Assembly: GCF_022179545.1 (NCBI RefSeq)
Contig: NZ_AP025518.1
Location: 558,001 to 622,000, forward strand
Source: Mycolicibacterium fortuitum subsp. fortuitum
GTDB lineage: Bacteria > Actinomycetota > Actinomycetes > Mycobacteriales > Mycobacteriaceae
DNA length: 64,000 nt
Direction: 5' to 3'
In this document: positions 41,618 to 50,118 of the stretch, piece after piece
Layout of the letters: each line of letters begins with the position of its first letter
How positions within the stretch are numbered: position 1 is the stretch's first letter
Translations under genes and position numbers: made by a program
Notes under the pieces: generated by a model
Told to the model about the DNA's origin: nothing
Seen by the model: only the letters and a program-made list of their open reading frames with translations
Database searches by the model: none

Positions 41618-41699
41618 GTACCGAGTATTGCACGTGAAGTCCAGAAAGTTGGCTTCGCCGCTTTCTGCACGAGGGCTGGTGTCCCGGCTCAAAGTCAAG

Positions 41700-42935
41700 T
41701 GGTTAGCGCAACATCGGCTATGCGGCTTGGTTGATGAGGGCGGCGAGGCGTTGGGCGGGGGTGTCGTAGTCCAGGGTGGGCCGGGGTCGGGTGTTGAGCT
41801 TGTCCTGGACGGATTTGAGGTCGGCCTTGGTGTAGCGGCTGAGGTCGGTGCCTTTTTCGAACCAGAACCGCAGCAGCCTGTTGGTGTTCTCGTTGCTGCC
41901 CCGCTGCCAGGGTGAATGTGGATCGCAGAAGTAGACCGGAGCCTGCAGGGCCATGCTGATGTCACACCAGCCGGCCATCTCCGAGCCGCGATCCCAGGTG
42001 AGGCTGCGCCGCAGATGCGCTGGTAACTCATTCATCGCCGCGATCATCGCCTTGGCCACCGAATCCGCGGTGTGATCGTTGGGCAGGTGCAACAAGATGG
42101 TGAATCGGGTGCTGCGCTCGACCAGGGTCCCGATCGCACTACCCGAGGCGGTGCCCACGATCAGATCTCCTTCCCAGTGCCCGGGCACGGCACGGTCCTC
42201 AACCGTGGCGGGGCGCTGGCTGATGGTGATCACGTCACTAAATGTGCCGCGGCGCTCGCTGCCACGGGGTTTACGGGCGGTGCGTTTGGTCGACAGGCAC
42301 TTGTTCAGATCGGCGCGCAGCTGGCCACGGCCTTGCACGTAGAGGCACTTGTAGATGGTTTCGTGGCTCACCCTGCCCAGCCTGTCATCAGGGTGAGCGC
42401 GGGCCAACATGTCAGCGATCAGCTTCGGGCTCCACCCATCGTCCATCCACCCTTCGATGGCCGCGCACAATCCGGTGTTGTTGAGCTTGAACGCTTTGGG
42501 CCGCTTGGCTTTCTGACAGGCTCGGGCATGGGCCATCCCGGCGTGGTAGTCCCCGTCGGCGTTGCGGTTACGTTGCACTTCGCGCCAGATGACGGTGCGG
42601 TCGCGGCCCAATTGCTGCCCGATCTGGGCGTGGCTGAGGCCACGATCCAGGCCCCGCATAATCGTCACGCGTTCGTCGTAGCTGATCCGGTGGCCCGGGC
42701 CGCCCTCGCGGGTCCGCTCTCCCGGGCAGGCGATACCGCGAGTGCCCTTGCTTCCTTTGAGCAGAGTCATGCCGCCAGCCTGATACCACCAGTACCGTCC
42801 AGCACCGTTGGACACACCGACCCGACGCTCGGCATCACGCATCGCGACACCGTCACACACCAGGTCAAACAACACCCGACGCATCGAACGATCAAACACC
42901 GCAACCTCCCAAACCAGTGGATGTTGCAGTGACCG
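41700..42935. mobile_element. IS30-family insertion sequence
   Basis: The ends TGGTTAGCGCAACATC (41700-41715) and the complement of 42920-42935 (CGGTCACTGCAACATC) match at 12 of 16 positions with GCAACATC identical. They enclose one transposase gene. About 1.24 kb, right for IS30. I could not find a target duplication. It sits between the cspA promoter region and the DUF808 gene. Confidence 0.75.
41718..42899 (-). CDS. IS30-family transposase
   Basis: A 393-residue transposase. The HTH region (ISYDERVTIMRGLDRGLSHA, IGQQLGRDRTVIWREVQRNR) is followed by the DDE core: HWEGDLIVG with the first Asp, RSLTWDRGSEMAG with the second, and SPWQRGSNENTNRLLRFWF with the Glu. The frame is uninterrupted. 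GTG 42899 is chosen because GGGAGG lies before it and it falls inside the inverted repeat; the frame runs past the element's end to 42983, which cannot be native. Confidence 0.93.
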   Translation of the reverse strand: MFDRSMRRVLFDLVCDGVAMRDAERRVGVSNGAGRYWWYQAGGMTLLKGSKGTRGIACPGERTREGGPGHRISYDERVTIMRGLDRGLSHAQIGQQLGRDRTVIWREVQRNRNADGDYHAGMAHARACQKAKRPKAFKLNNTGLCAAIEGWMDDGWSPKLIADMLARAHPDDRLGRVSHETIYKCLYVQGRGQLRADLNKCLSTKRTARKPRGSERRGTFSDVITISQRPATVEDRAVPGHWEGDLIVGTASGSAIGTLVERSTRFTILLHLPNDHTADSVAKAMIAAMNELPAHLRRSLTWDRGSEMAGWCDISMALQAPVYFCDPHSPWQRGSNENTNRLLRFWFEKGTDLSRYTKADLKSVQDKLNTRPRPTLDYDTPAQRLAALINQAA

Positions 42936-43023
42936 TATGAATCCGCCCGCGCGATCACGGCCCTCAGGTAGAAACCGGCGCACCGAGAAGCCGGGTAACG
43001 GGATCGTGTGCGGTCGGAAACTG

Positions 43024-43992
43024 TCACGCCGGCGCGTCGTGCTTCTCCTTCTTGCCGAACGGCAGCACGTGCATGATCCCGACCACCACGGTGCCGACCA
43101 CGAGCCCGATGACTGCCGAGGCGGCGGTGTTGGTCAGCCAGGCCAGCAGACCGCCGAACGGATCGCCCACGGCGTGGTGGACCGCCTCCTCGGCGTGGTG
43201 GACCACGTCGTAGATCGTGCGCCAACCCAGGGTGTTGGTACCGGCCAGCAGGATGTGTCCACCGACCCAGAGCATCGCGACGGTGCCGATGGTCGACAGG
43301 GCCGCCAGCAGCTTGGGCATCCCGGCGACCAGACCGCGACCGATCTTCTGGGCGACCTGCGATGAGCGCTGGGCCAGCAGCAGGCCGATGTCGTCCATCT
43401 TGACGATGCCGGCCACCACGCCGTAGACCGCGGCGGTGATCACCAGCGCGACGATCACCAGGATGATCAGTCGCGGCCAGAAGGTCTGATTGGCCACTTC
43501 GTTGAGCGCGATCACCATGATCTCGGCGGACAAGATGAAGTCTGTGCGGATCGCGCCGGTGACCATGTATTTCTCGGCGTCCCCGCCGACGGCCGCGGTC
43601 AGCTCGCCGTGCTCGCCGCCGCCGTGTCCTCCGTGGCCGGTGAACCGCGCCCAGACTTTCTCGGCGCCCTCGAAACAGAGGTAGGTGGCACCCAGCATCA
43701 GGATCGGCGTCAGCAACCACGGCGCGAACTGGCTGAGCAGCAACGCCGCGGGCAGGATGAACAGGATCTTGTTGCGCAGCGAGCCGATCGCGATGCGCTT
43801 GATGACCGGCAGCTCACGTTCGGCGGTGATGCCGTGCACGTACTGCGGCGTCACCGCGGTGTCGTCGATGACCACACCGGCGGCCTTGGCGGTCGCCTTA
43901 CCGGTGGCCGCGCCGATGTCGTCGATCGACGCTGCCGCCAGCCGTGCCAGCGCGGCAATGTCGTCGAGCAAACCGAACAGGCCGGCGCTCAT
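43024..43992 (-). CDS. DUF808 (YedI-like) membrane protein
   Basis: A 322-residue protein beginning MSAGLFGLLDDIAALARLAA, the typical DUF808 start. Several hydrophobic segments follow (ILFILPAALLLSQFAPWLL, LIILVIVALVITAAVYGVV, IGTVAMLWVGGHILLAG, AVIGLVVGTVVVGIMHVLPF) with a His/Gly-rich loop (FTGHGGHGGGEHGE) that could bind metal. Length fits YedI of enterobacteria. It follows the NCS2 permease on the same strand, 36 bases downstream. Function not established. Confidence 0.87.
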   Translation of the reverse strand: MSAGLFGLLDDIAALARLAAASIDDIGAATGKATAKAAGVVIDDTAVTPQYVHGITAERELPVIKRIAIGSLRNKILFILPAALLLSQFAPWLLTPILMLGATYLCFEGAEKVWARFTGHGGHGGGEHGELTAAVGGDAEKYMVTGAIRTDFILSAEIMVIALNEVANQTFWPRLIILVIVALVITAAVYGVVAGIVKMDDIGLLLAQRSSQVAQKIGRGLVAGMPKLLAALSTIGTVAMLWVGGHILLAGTNTLGWRTIYDVVHHAEEAVHHAVGDPFGGLLAWLTNTAASAVIGLVVGTVVVGIMHVLPFGKKEKHDAPA

Positions 43993-44027
43993 GCCTTGAT
44001 CCCCATGACCCAGAAGGCTACCGGCCC

Positions 44028-45440
44028 TTACATGCCGATGAGTGACTCGATCCAGCCTCGGGCGAAGTACAGGATGAAGCCGGCCGCCACGATCCACAGC
44101 AGCGGGCTGACCTCGCGAGCCTTGCCGGCCGCCGATCGCAGGACTGCCCAGGCCACGAAGCCGACGCCGATACCGTTGGCGATCGAGTAGCTGAACGCCA
44201 TGGTGGCGACAGTGAGCACGACGGGCAGCGCCACCGAGAACTCCGAGAGATCGATATGGCGCAGCTGCGACACCATCATGGCGCCGACGATCACCAGCGC
44301 CGCAGCAGCCACTTCGGTGGGCACGATCGAAGCCAGCGGGGCCACGAACATGGCTGCCAGGAACAGCAGACCGGTGATCAGGTTGGCCAGCCCCGTGCGG
44401 GAGCCCTCCTCGATGCCCGCGCCGGACTCGATGAAGACGGTGTTCGACGACGCCGATGAGGAGCCGCCGACGACGGCGCCCGCGCCTTCGACGATCAGCG
44501 CTGATTTCAGCCGCGGAAAATTGCCCTGCGAGTCGGACAGGCCGGCCTCACGAGACAGTCCGGTCATCGTGCCCATGGCATCGAAGAAGTTGGCGAACAC
44601 CAGGGTGAACACCACCATGATGGCCGCCAAGTACCCGATCCGGCTGAAGGCGCCCAGGCTGACGTCGCCGACCAGTGACAGGTCGGGCAGCGCGAACGGT
44701 GAACCGGAAAGGGCCGGTACAGACAGGCCCCAACCGCCGTGTTTCTCCTGCGCTGACCCGAGGTGCCAGATCGCCTCGACGATCACTGCCACCACCGTGC
44801 CGGTGACCAGTCCGATCAGAATGCCCCCGCGGATCTTGCGGGCGACCAGGACGCCGGTGACCAGCAGGGTGAAGACGAAGACGACGGTCGGCACGGTGTT
44901 GATCGAGCCTTCCCCGCCGGTGCCGAGACCGACCGGGGGAGACGGTAGACCGGTCGAGCCGACGAACCCGGCATCGACCAGACCTATGAAGAGGATGAAC
45001 AAGCCGATGCCCGCGGTGATCGCCAACTTGAGCTGCATGGGCACTGCGTCGAACACCAGACGGCGGAACCCACTGGCCGCCAGCGCGACGATGATCAGAC
45101 CGTCGATGACCACCAGACCCATGGCCTCGGGCCAGGTGACGGTGCCGACCACGGTTGTGGCCAGAAACGAGTTGATCCCCAGGCCCGCGGCAAAGGCGAA
45201 CGGCAGCCGCGCGATGATCCCGAACAGGATCGTCATCACGCCCGCCGCCAGACAGGTGGTGGCCGAGACCTGTGCGAACTCGAGCTTGTTGCCCGCGACG
45301 TCGGCTGCGCCGGAGAGGACGACCGGGTTCAGCACGATGATGTAGGCCATCGCGATGAAGGTGACCAGACCTCCGCGGATCTCGGAGAGGGGCGTCGAGC
45401 CGCGGGCCGAGATCTCGAAGAAGCGATCGAGTCGATTCAT
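44028..45440 (-). CDS. NCS2-family purine/xanthine permease (AzgA-like)
   Basis: A 470-residue carrier with about fourteen membrane segments. The start MNRLDRFFEISARGSTPLSE then IRGGLVTFIAMAYIIVLNP is the AzgA/GhxP hallmark. FANFFDAMGTMTGLSREAGL and the GGSSSASSNTVFIESGAGIE segment provide substrate-binding residues; AGLGINSFLATTVVG replaces the usual GMGxNA. The frame opens further upstream, but ATG 45440 gives the family start. It imports hypoxanthine, guanine or adenine by proton symport (family knowledge). First gene of a permease-DUF808 pair, divergent from the sigma-factor gene. Confidence 0.9.
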   Translation of the reverse strand: MNRLDRFFEISARGSTPLSEIRGGLVTFIAMAYIIVLNPVVLSGAADVAGNKLEFAQVSATTCLAAGVMTILFGIIARLPFAFAAGLGINSFLATTVVGTVTWPEAMGLVVIDGLIIVALAASGFRRLVFDAVPMQLKLAITAGIGLFILFIGLVDAGFVGSTGLPSPPVGLGTGGEGSINTVPTVVFVFTLLVTGVLVARKIRGGILIGLVTGTVVAVIVEAIWHLGSAQEKHGGWGLSVPALSGSPFALPDLSLVGDVSLGAFSRIGYLAAIMVVFTLVFANFFDAMGTMTGLSREAGLSDSQGNFPRLKSALIVEGAGAVVGGSSSASSNTVFIESGAGIEEGSRTGLANLITGLLFLAAMFVAPLASIVPTEVAAAALVIVGAMMVSQLRHIDLSEFSVALPVVLTVATMAFSYSIANGIGVGFVAWAVLRSAAGKAREVSPLLWIVAAGFILYFARGWIESLIGM

Positions 45441-45618
45441 AAGCGATGAGCCTAAGGCGCAAGTGGTTGAGTTTCCCGCCAGTGACGAAAGTATCGCCGA
45501 CGTTCCGTGCCGGCCTGGTACATGGTGCCGACGCATGCGGCCCCAGCAATCTGCCTGGCAGTCAATATCGGTTTTTTGAAGGGCAACAGCCGCAATGAGT
45601 TTGGCGGCGAAAAATCGT

Positions 45619-45649
45619 TTGACCTCAACTTGGGTTGAGGTGCCATGCT
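45619..45649 (+). promoter_or_regulatory. SoxR/MerR-type promoter: ACCTCAACTTGGGTTGAGGT in a 19-bp spacer
   Basis: ACCTCAACTTGGGTTGAGGT (45622-45641) is a perfect inverted repeat with 8-base arms. It is close to the SoxR box and lies between TTGACC (45619-45624) and CATGCT (45644-45649) with a 19-base spacer, the over-long spacing that MerR-family activators need. It points toward the sigma-factor gene. The leader after it holds a GGGGG-TAAT-CCCCC hairpin at 45704-45717; the rest of 45441-45794 shows nothing I can support. Confidence 0.6.
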
Positions 45650-45794
45650 GCCTACATGACAGTTCGGCGCCACCGGTTCGGTACGGAAAACCGCCCGGAA
45701 GCTGGGGGTAATCCCCCTGGAGCCGAGGTGTGCCTGCGGATAGCTTCGAGTGGCGAGGTGGCTGAGGCCGGCGATGTGAGCGGGGGCCATATCT

Positions 45795-46406
45795 ATGAGT
45801 GCGGATGTGCACGTGAGTATTGACGATTGTCTCGCAGAACGGTTCGAGCGCGATGCGCTGCCGCTGGTGGATCAGCTGTACGCGGCCGCGCGTCGCTACA
45901 CCCACAACGCTGCGGACGCCGAAGACCTGGTTCAAGACGTTATGGCCAAGGCATACGGCAGTTTTCACACCTACCGGGACGGCACGAACATCCGTGCATG
46001 GCTCTTTCGGATCCTGACCAACACGTGGATCAACTCGTACCGCACGGCACAGCGTCGGCCACAGGAGGTCTTCGCCGACGAGCTCACCGATGCTCAACTC
46101 GCTGAGGTGGCCCAGCGGTTTCCGCTGGGCGTGGTCTCGGCGGAACTGGCGGCACTGGAGGCCATGGGTGACGACGAGGTGCGTCAGGCGGTGCGGGCAT
46201 TACCGGAATCGCAGGGCATCGTCGTGTACTACGCCGACGTTGCGGGCTTCCGGTACAAGGAGATTGCGGACATTCTGCAGATTCCCGTCGGCACGGTGAT
46301 GTCGCGATTGCATCGCGGACGCCGTGCGTTGCGGTCGAGGTTGGTTGAAATGGCAGTCGCCCGTGGCTATCTCGAACGGCCGTCACATAACGGCACGGCG
46401 GCCTGA
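45795..46406 (+). CDS. ECF sigma factor, SigH-like
   Basis: A 203-residue sigma-70 family protein. Region 2 is seen in [20 protein letters not shown] then [20 protein letters not shown] and [18 protein letters not shown]. Region 4 is in [20 protein letters not shown] then [20 protein letters not shown]. It follows Mtb SigH and related redox/heat-stress sigma factors closely. SigH is normally followed by the zinc anti-sigma factor RshA; no HxxxCxxC protein is next to it here, so this copy is either unregulated by a neighbour or controlled elsewhere. The SoxR-type promoter upstream suggests redox control of its transcription. Confidence 0.9.
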   Translation: MSADVHVSIDDCLAERFERDALPLVDQLYAAARRYTHNAADAEDLVQDVMAKAYGSFHTYRDGTNIRAWLFRILTNTWINSYRTAQRRPQEVFADELTDAQLAEVAQRFPLGVVSAELAALEAMGDDEVRQAVRALPESQGIVVYYADVAGFRYKEIADILQIPVGTVMSRLHRGRRALRSRLVEMAVARGYLERPSHNGTAA

Positions 46407-46522
46407 CCGAGTCGGTAGGCGCCGCTGCGGCAACTCATTCAGGTAGTCGACAGCAAGCTCACAGCATCGGGGCTGCGACTGCGATCGTCGTCGCATCGGT
46501 GTAAAGTTCCCGTCGCTGTACA

Positions 46523-46537
46523 TAGTTATTCGAACTA
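46523..46537. promoter_or_regulatory. Inverted repeat TAGTT-ATTCG-AACTA upstream of second mmpS
   Basis: A 15-bp inverted repeat with 5-base arms, 63 bases before the mmpS start in AT-richer sequence. It may be an operator; unrelated in sequence to the palindrome of module 1. Confidence 0.35.
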
Positions 46538-46599
46538 ATTCGCCGATCGCCGAGGCGTCATCGCTGTCGGCGGGTTCGGGTAATCGTCGGGAGGTGCCG

Positions 46600-47055
46600 G
46601 TGAGTCCTGGTCGGGGTGCTCGTGGCGTGTTGAAACACGCATGGATTCCAGTGGTTCTGATTGTCGTACTGGCCATATCGGGCCTGGTGGTCTCACGACT
46701 ACACCGGATGTTCGGCTCGGAGGATCTCAATGCGAATGCCGGTGCCGGGATCGAGATCGTCCAGTTCAACCCCAAGGTGGTCTTGTACGAGGTGTACGGA
46801 CCGCCCGGAACTTCCGCCGATATCAGCTATTTCGATCCGGACGCCAATGTGCACTCGGTCAATGCCCCGCTGCCGTGGTCTGTGACCTTGTCCACCACAT
46901 TGCCCACGGTCAGCGCGAACCTGATGGCGCGCAGCGACAGTGAAAGCAGCGGCGACCACATCGGGTGCCGGGTCACCGTCAACGGCACTGTCCGCGAGGA
47001 GCAATCCGCCAATGGCGTCAACGCCCAGACCTACTGCCTGGTGAAGTCCGCATGA
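46600..47055 (+). CDS. MmpS-family membrane protein (module 2)
   Basis: A 151-residue protein of the same build as the first MmpS: helix LKHAWIPVVLIVVLAISGLV, then the periplasmic domain with LYEVYGPPGTSADISYFDPD, LPWSVTLSTTLPTVSANLMA and the paired cysteines IGCRVTV and YCLVKSA. GTG 46600 is preferred because GGGAGG lies five bases before it; GTG 46594 overlaps that site. Its stop overlaps the MmpL start as ATGA. Paralogue of the module at 36225. Confidence 0.91.
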   Translation: MSPGRGARGVLKHAWIPVVLIVVLAISGLVVSRLHRMFGSEDLNANAGAGIEIVQFNPKVVLYEVYGPPGTSADISYFDPDANVHSVNAPLPWSVTLSTTLPTVSANLMARSDSESSGDHIGCRVTVNGTVREEQSANGVNAQTYCLVKSA

Positions 47056-49961
47056 CCGCATCCGCCACCTCGCCCGAGTCCACCGGCAAGCCGAAGCGTC
47101 CTGCCTTCCCACACCTGCTCCGCGTTCTGGCGTGGCCGATCATCCTGTTCTGGGTCGCCATCGCAGTCGTGGTTAATGTGATCGCGCCGCAGCTCGAAGT
47201 CGTCGGCGAATTGCACGCCGCACCGATGGCGCCCGAGGACGCCCCGTCGATGCAGGCGATGAAGCTGATGGGAGCCAACTTCAAGGAGTTCAACTCCAAC
47301 AGCACGATCATGGTCGTCGTCGAGGGCCAGGAGCCGCTGGGCCCGGAGGCGCACCAGTACTACGACGAGATCATCCACAAGCTGCAGCAGGATCCCGAGC
47401 ACATCCAGCACATCCAGGACTTCTGGGGTGACACGCTGACCGCGGCCGGCGCGCAGAGCGCTGACGGCAAAGCGTCCTACGTGATGATCAACCTCGCCGG
47501 CGAGCAAGGCATGACGCTCGCCAATGAGGGCGTCGAAGCCGTCCGCAAGGTCATCGAGGAGACGAAGGCTCCGCCGGGGGTGCAGGCGCACGTCGCCGGG
47601 CCTGCCGCGCTGACCAACGATATGCACGTCATCGGCAACGCGAGCCTGGCCGAGATCACCCTGATCACCCTGGTCGCCATCGCCGCCATGCTGCTGGTGG
47701 TCTATCGCTCGGTCAGAACCACGCTGGTCCAATTGTTCCTGACGTTCCTGGCGCTGCTCACCGCGCGCGGCGTGGTGTCCGTGTTGGCGATGCACGATGT
47801 GTTCGGGTTGACCACCTTCGCGGGCAACATCCTGACCATGCTGGCGATCGCCGCCGCCACCGACTACGGCATCTTCATCTTCGGCCGGTATCGCGAAGAC
47901 CGCGGCATGGGCCTGGACCGGGACGACTCCTACTACGCGACCTTCAAATCGGTTGCGCCCGTCATCGTCGGTTCCGGTCTGACCATCGCCGGAGCGACCT
48001 ACTGCCTCAGCTTCGCGCGGCTGCCCTACTTCTCCACCATGGGCGCGCCCGTCGCGATCGGCATGGTCGTGGTCGTGGTCATCTCGGTCACGCTCGGCCC
48101 GGCGGTGCTCTACCTCGGCAGCCGTGTCGGGCTGTACGAGTCCAAGCGGCCCCCGCAGAGCAAGTTCTGGCGCAAGGTCGGCACCGCGGTGGTGCGTTGG
48201 CCCGCACCGATTTTCGTGGCCAGCCTGTTCATCGTGCTGATCGGGGTGGTGGCCATCCCCGGGTACAAGCCGGCCTACAACGACCGGTACTACCTGCCCA
48301 AGGATGCCCCCGTGAACATCGGTTTCGCGGCTGCCGACCGGCACTTCTCCCAGGCCAGGATGAACCCCGACATTCTTATGGTCGAATCCACCCATGACAT
48401 GCGCAATCCCGCCGACATGCTTGTGCTGAACAAGATTTCGAGCAATGTGATGCATGCCGAAGGCATCGCGATGGTGCAGAGCATCACCCGGCCGCTGGGA
48501 ATCCCCATCCAGCACAGCTCAATTCCGTTCCAGACCAGTATCTCGGGGCAGACCAGCAATATGAATCTGCCGTTCCAGCGCAAGCAACTCGAAGACCAGC
48601 TTCGGATGATCGACGCGACCAACACCTCGATCGACATCATGAAGAGGCAATACCAGCTCTCGCTCGAACAGACCCAGCTCACCCAGGACTCGGCGGCCAA
48701 GTCGCAGGAACTGCTCGAGGTCACCAAGAAGATGCGTGACAACATCGCGAACTTCGACGATCAGTTCCGGCCCATGCGCAACTACTTCTACTGGGAGCCG
48801 CACTGCTTCGACATCCCCATGTGCTCCGCGGCGCGTTCGGTTTTCGATGCGCTCGACGGGATCGATGAACTGACCGACAAGACGTCGGCGGTCCAGGTCA
48901 ACACCGACGAACTGGCGGACCTCGCACCGAAATTGACCGCGCTGCTGCCGCAGACGATCGCGTCGATGGAAACCAGCCGGGATCTGTCGCTGGCGTCGTA
49001 CAACTCGCAGAAGGCCCTGATCGACCAGATGCAGGCGATGAACGACACCGCGCTGTCAATGGGTGCGGCCTTCGACGACGCCAAGAACGACGACCTTTTC
49101 TATCTGCCCCCGGAAGCCTTCACGAACCCCGATTTCGAGCGCGGCTTGAAAATGTTCCTGTCGCCGGACGGTAAGTCCGCCCGCATGTTCATCACCCACC
49201 AGACCGACCCGGCGACGGTGGACGGGATCGCACGAGTCGAATCCGAGCGCAAGGCTGCGCAGGAGGCGCTGAAGATGTCGTCACTGTCGGACGCCAAGAT
49301 CTACCTCGGCGGTGTCGCGGCAACATACAAGGACATGTCCGACGGCGCCCGCTACGACCTGATGATCGCGGTGGTCTCGGCGCTGACGTTGATCTTCATG
49401 ATCATGCTCATCCTGACGCGCAGTGCGGTGGCCGCGTTGACCATCGTGCTGACGGCCGGCAGCTCGATCGCCGCGTCGTTCGGTATCTCGGTGTTGCTCT
49501 GGCAAGACCTGTTCGGGATGCCGGTGCACTGGTTGGTCATGCTGATGTCGGTGATCATCCTGCTGGCGGTCGGATCTGACTACAACCTGCTGCTGGTATC
49601 TCGGTTCCAGGATGAGATCCACGCGGGCCTGAAGACCGGCATCATCCGGTCCATGGCCGGCACCGGTGGCGTGGTCACCTCGGCCGGGCTGGTGTTCGCG
49701 GCCACGATGGCCGGCATGATGGCGAGCAATCTGATCGTGCTGGCCCAGATGGGCTCGACCATTGCGATCGGTCTGCTGATCGACACTTTCATCGTGCGGT
49801 CGCTGCTGATGCCGTCCATCGCCACACTGCTCGGCAGGTGGTTCTGGTGGCCGCAAGTGGTGTACCCCCGCGGCGACAACCACTTCCGCAAACCGGCGGC
49901 TCCGCGTCCACCGAATGCCGGCGATGAGGACACTGCGGTTATTCCGGTGACCACCGGGTAG
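47052..49961 (+). CDS. MmpL-family RND transporter (module 2)
   Basis: A 969-residue exporter, paralogous along its length to the one at 36650. Proton-relay motifs are AAATDYGIFIFGRYREDR and AVGSDYNLLLVSRFQDEI; the D2 loop holds WEPHCFDIPMCSAARS. Compared with module 1, the D2 coiled coil differs (QRKQLEDQLRMIDATNTSID) and no tetR gene follows, so regulation and perhaps cargo differ. Start ATG 47052 overlaps the MmpS stop. The frame opens 29 codons upstream inside mmpS, which is not native. Confidence 0.93.
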   Translation: MTASATSPESTGKPKRPAFPHLLRVLAWPIILFWVAIAVVVNVIAPQLEVVGELHAAPMAPEDAPSMQAMKLMGANFKEFNSNSTIMVVVEGQEPLGPEAHQYYDEIIHKLQQDPEHIQHIQDFWGDTLTAAGAQSADGKASYVMINLAGEQGMTLANEGVEAVRKVIEETKAPPGVQAHVAGPAALTNDMHVIGNASLAEITLITLVAIAAMLLVVYRSVRTTLVQLFLTFLALLTARGVVSVLAMHDVFGLTTFAGNILTMLAIAAATDYGIFIFGRYREDRGMGLDRDDSYYATFKSVAPVIVGSGLTIAGATYCLSFARLPYFSTMGAPVAIGMVVVVVISVTLGPAVLYLGSRVGLYESKRPPQSKFWRKVGTAVVRWPAPIFVASLFIVLIGVVAIPGYKPAYNDRYYLPKDAPVNIGFAAADRHFSQARMNPDILMVESTHDMRNPADMLVLNKISSNVMHAEGIAMVQSITRPLGIPIQHSSIPFQTSISGQTSNMNLPFQRKQLEDQLRMIDATNTSIDIMKRQYQLSLEQTQLTQDSAAKSQELLEVTKKMRDNIANFDDQFRPMRNYFYWEPHCFDIPMCSAARSVFDALDGIDELTDKTSAVQVNTDELADLAPKLTALLPQTIASMETSRDLSLASYNSQKALIDQMQAMNDTALSMGAAFDDAKNDDLFYLPPEAFTNPDFERGLKMFLSPDGKSARMFITHQTDPATVDGIARVESERKAAQEALKMSSLSDAKIYLGGVAATYKDMSDGARYDLMIAVVSALTLIFMIMLILTRSAVAALTIVLTAGSSIAASFGISVLLWQDLFGMPVHWLVMLMSVIILLAVGSDYNLLLVSRFQDEIHAGLKTGIIRSMAGTGGVVTSAGLVFAATMAGMMASNLIVLAQMGSTIAIGLLIDTFIVRSLLMPSIATLLGRWFWWPQVVYPRGDNHFRKPAAPRPPNAGDEDTAVIPVTTG

Positions 49962-49966
49962 GCCCC

Positions 49967-49992
49967 CGGCGGATGCCGTATATCGGCCGCCG
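49967..49992 (+). terminator. Hairpin after the second mmpL
   Basis: CGGCGG (49967-49972) pairs with CCGCCG (49987-49992), with an inner CCG/CGG pair in the loop, six bases after the mmpL stop. No T run. Confidence 0.35.
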
Positions 49993-50118
49993 ATAACAGC
50001 TTTGGCGGTATCCGGTCCTGGCCGGAAGCGCCGGGGTCATCAGCGGTGTGCCGCTGCCATTGCTGCGACGCGGGTAGGCCGTATTTACAAATGATGGCAA
50101 AAGTGTCACGGTGTGCTG

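Noticed and set aside
45655-45823. 55-codon ORF in the sigma-factor leader overlapping its start
   Set aside because: No ribosome site, no domain, and it overlaps the sigma-factor start out of frame; kept as leader sequence. Ribosome profiling could change this.
47031-48515. 494-codon minus frame opposite the second mmpL
   Set aside because: Composition (His, Asp, Gly, Arg) is that of an antisense shadow; the plus strand is a full MmpL.
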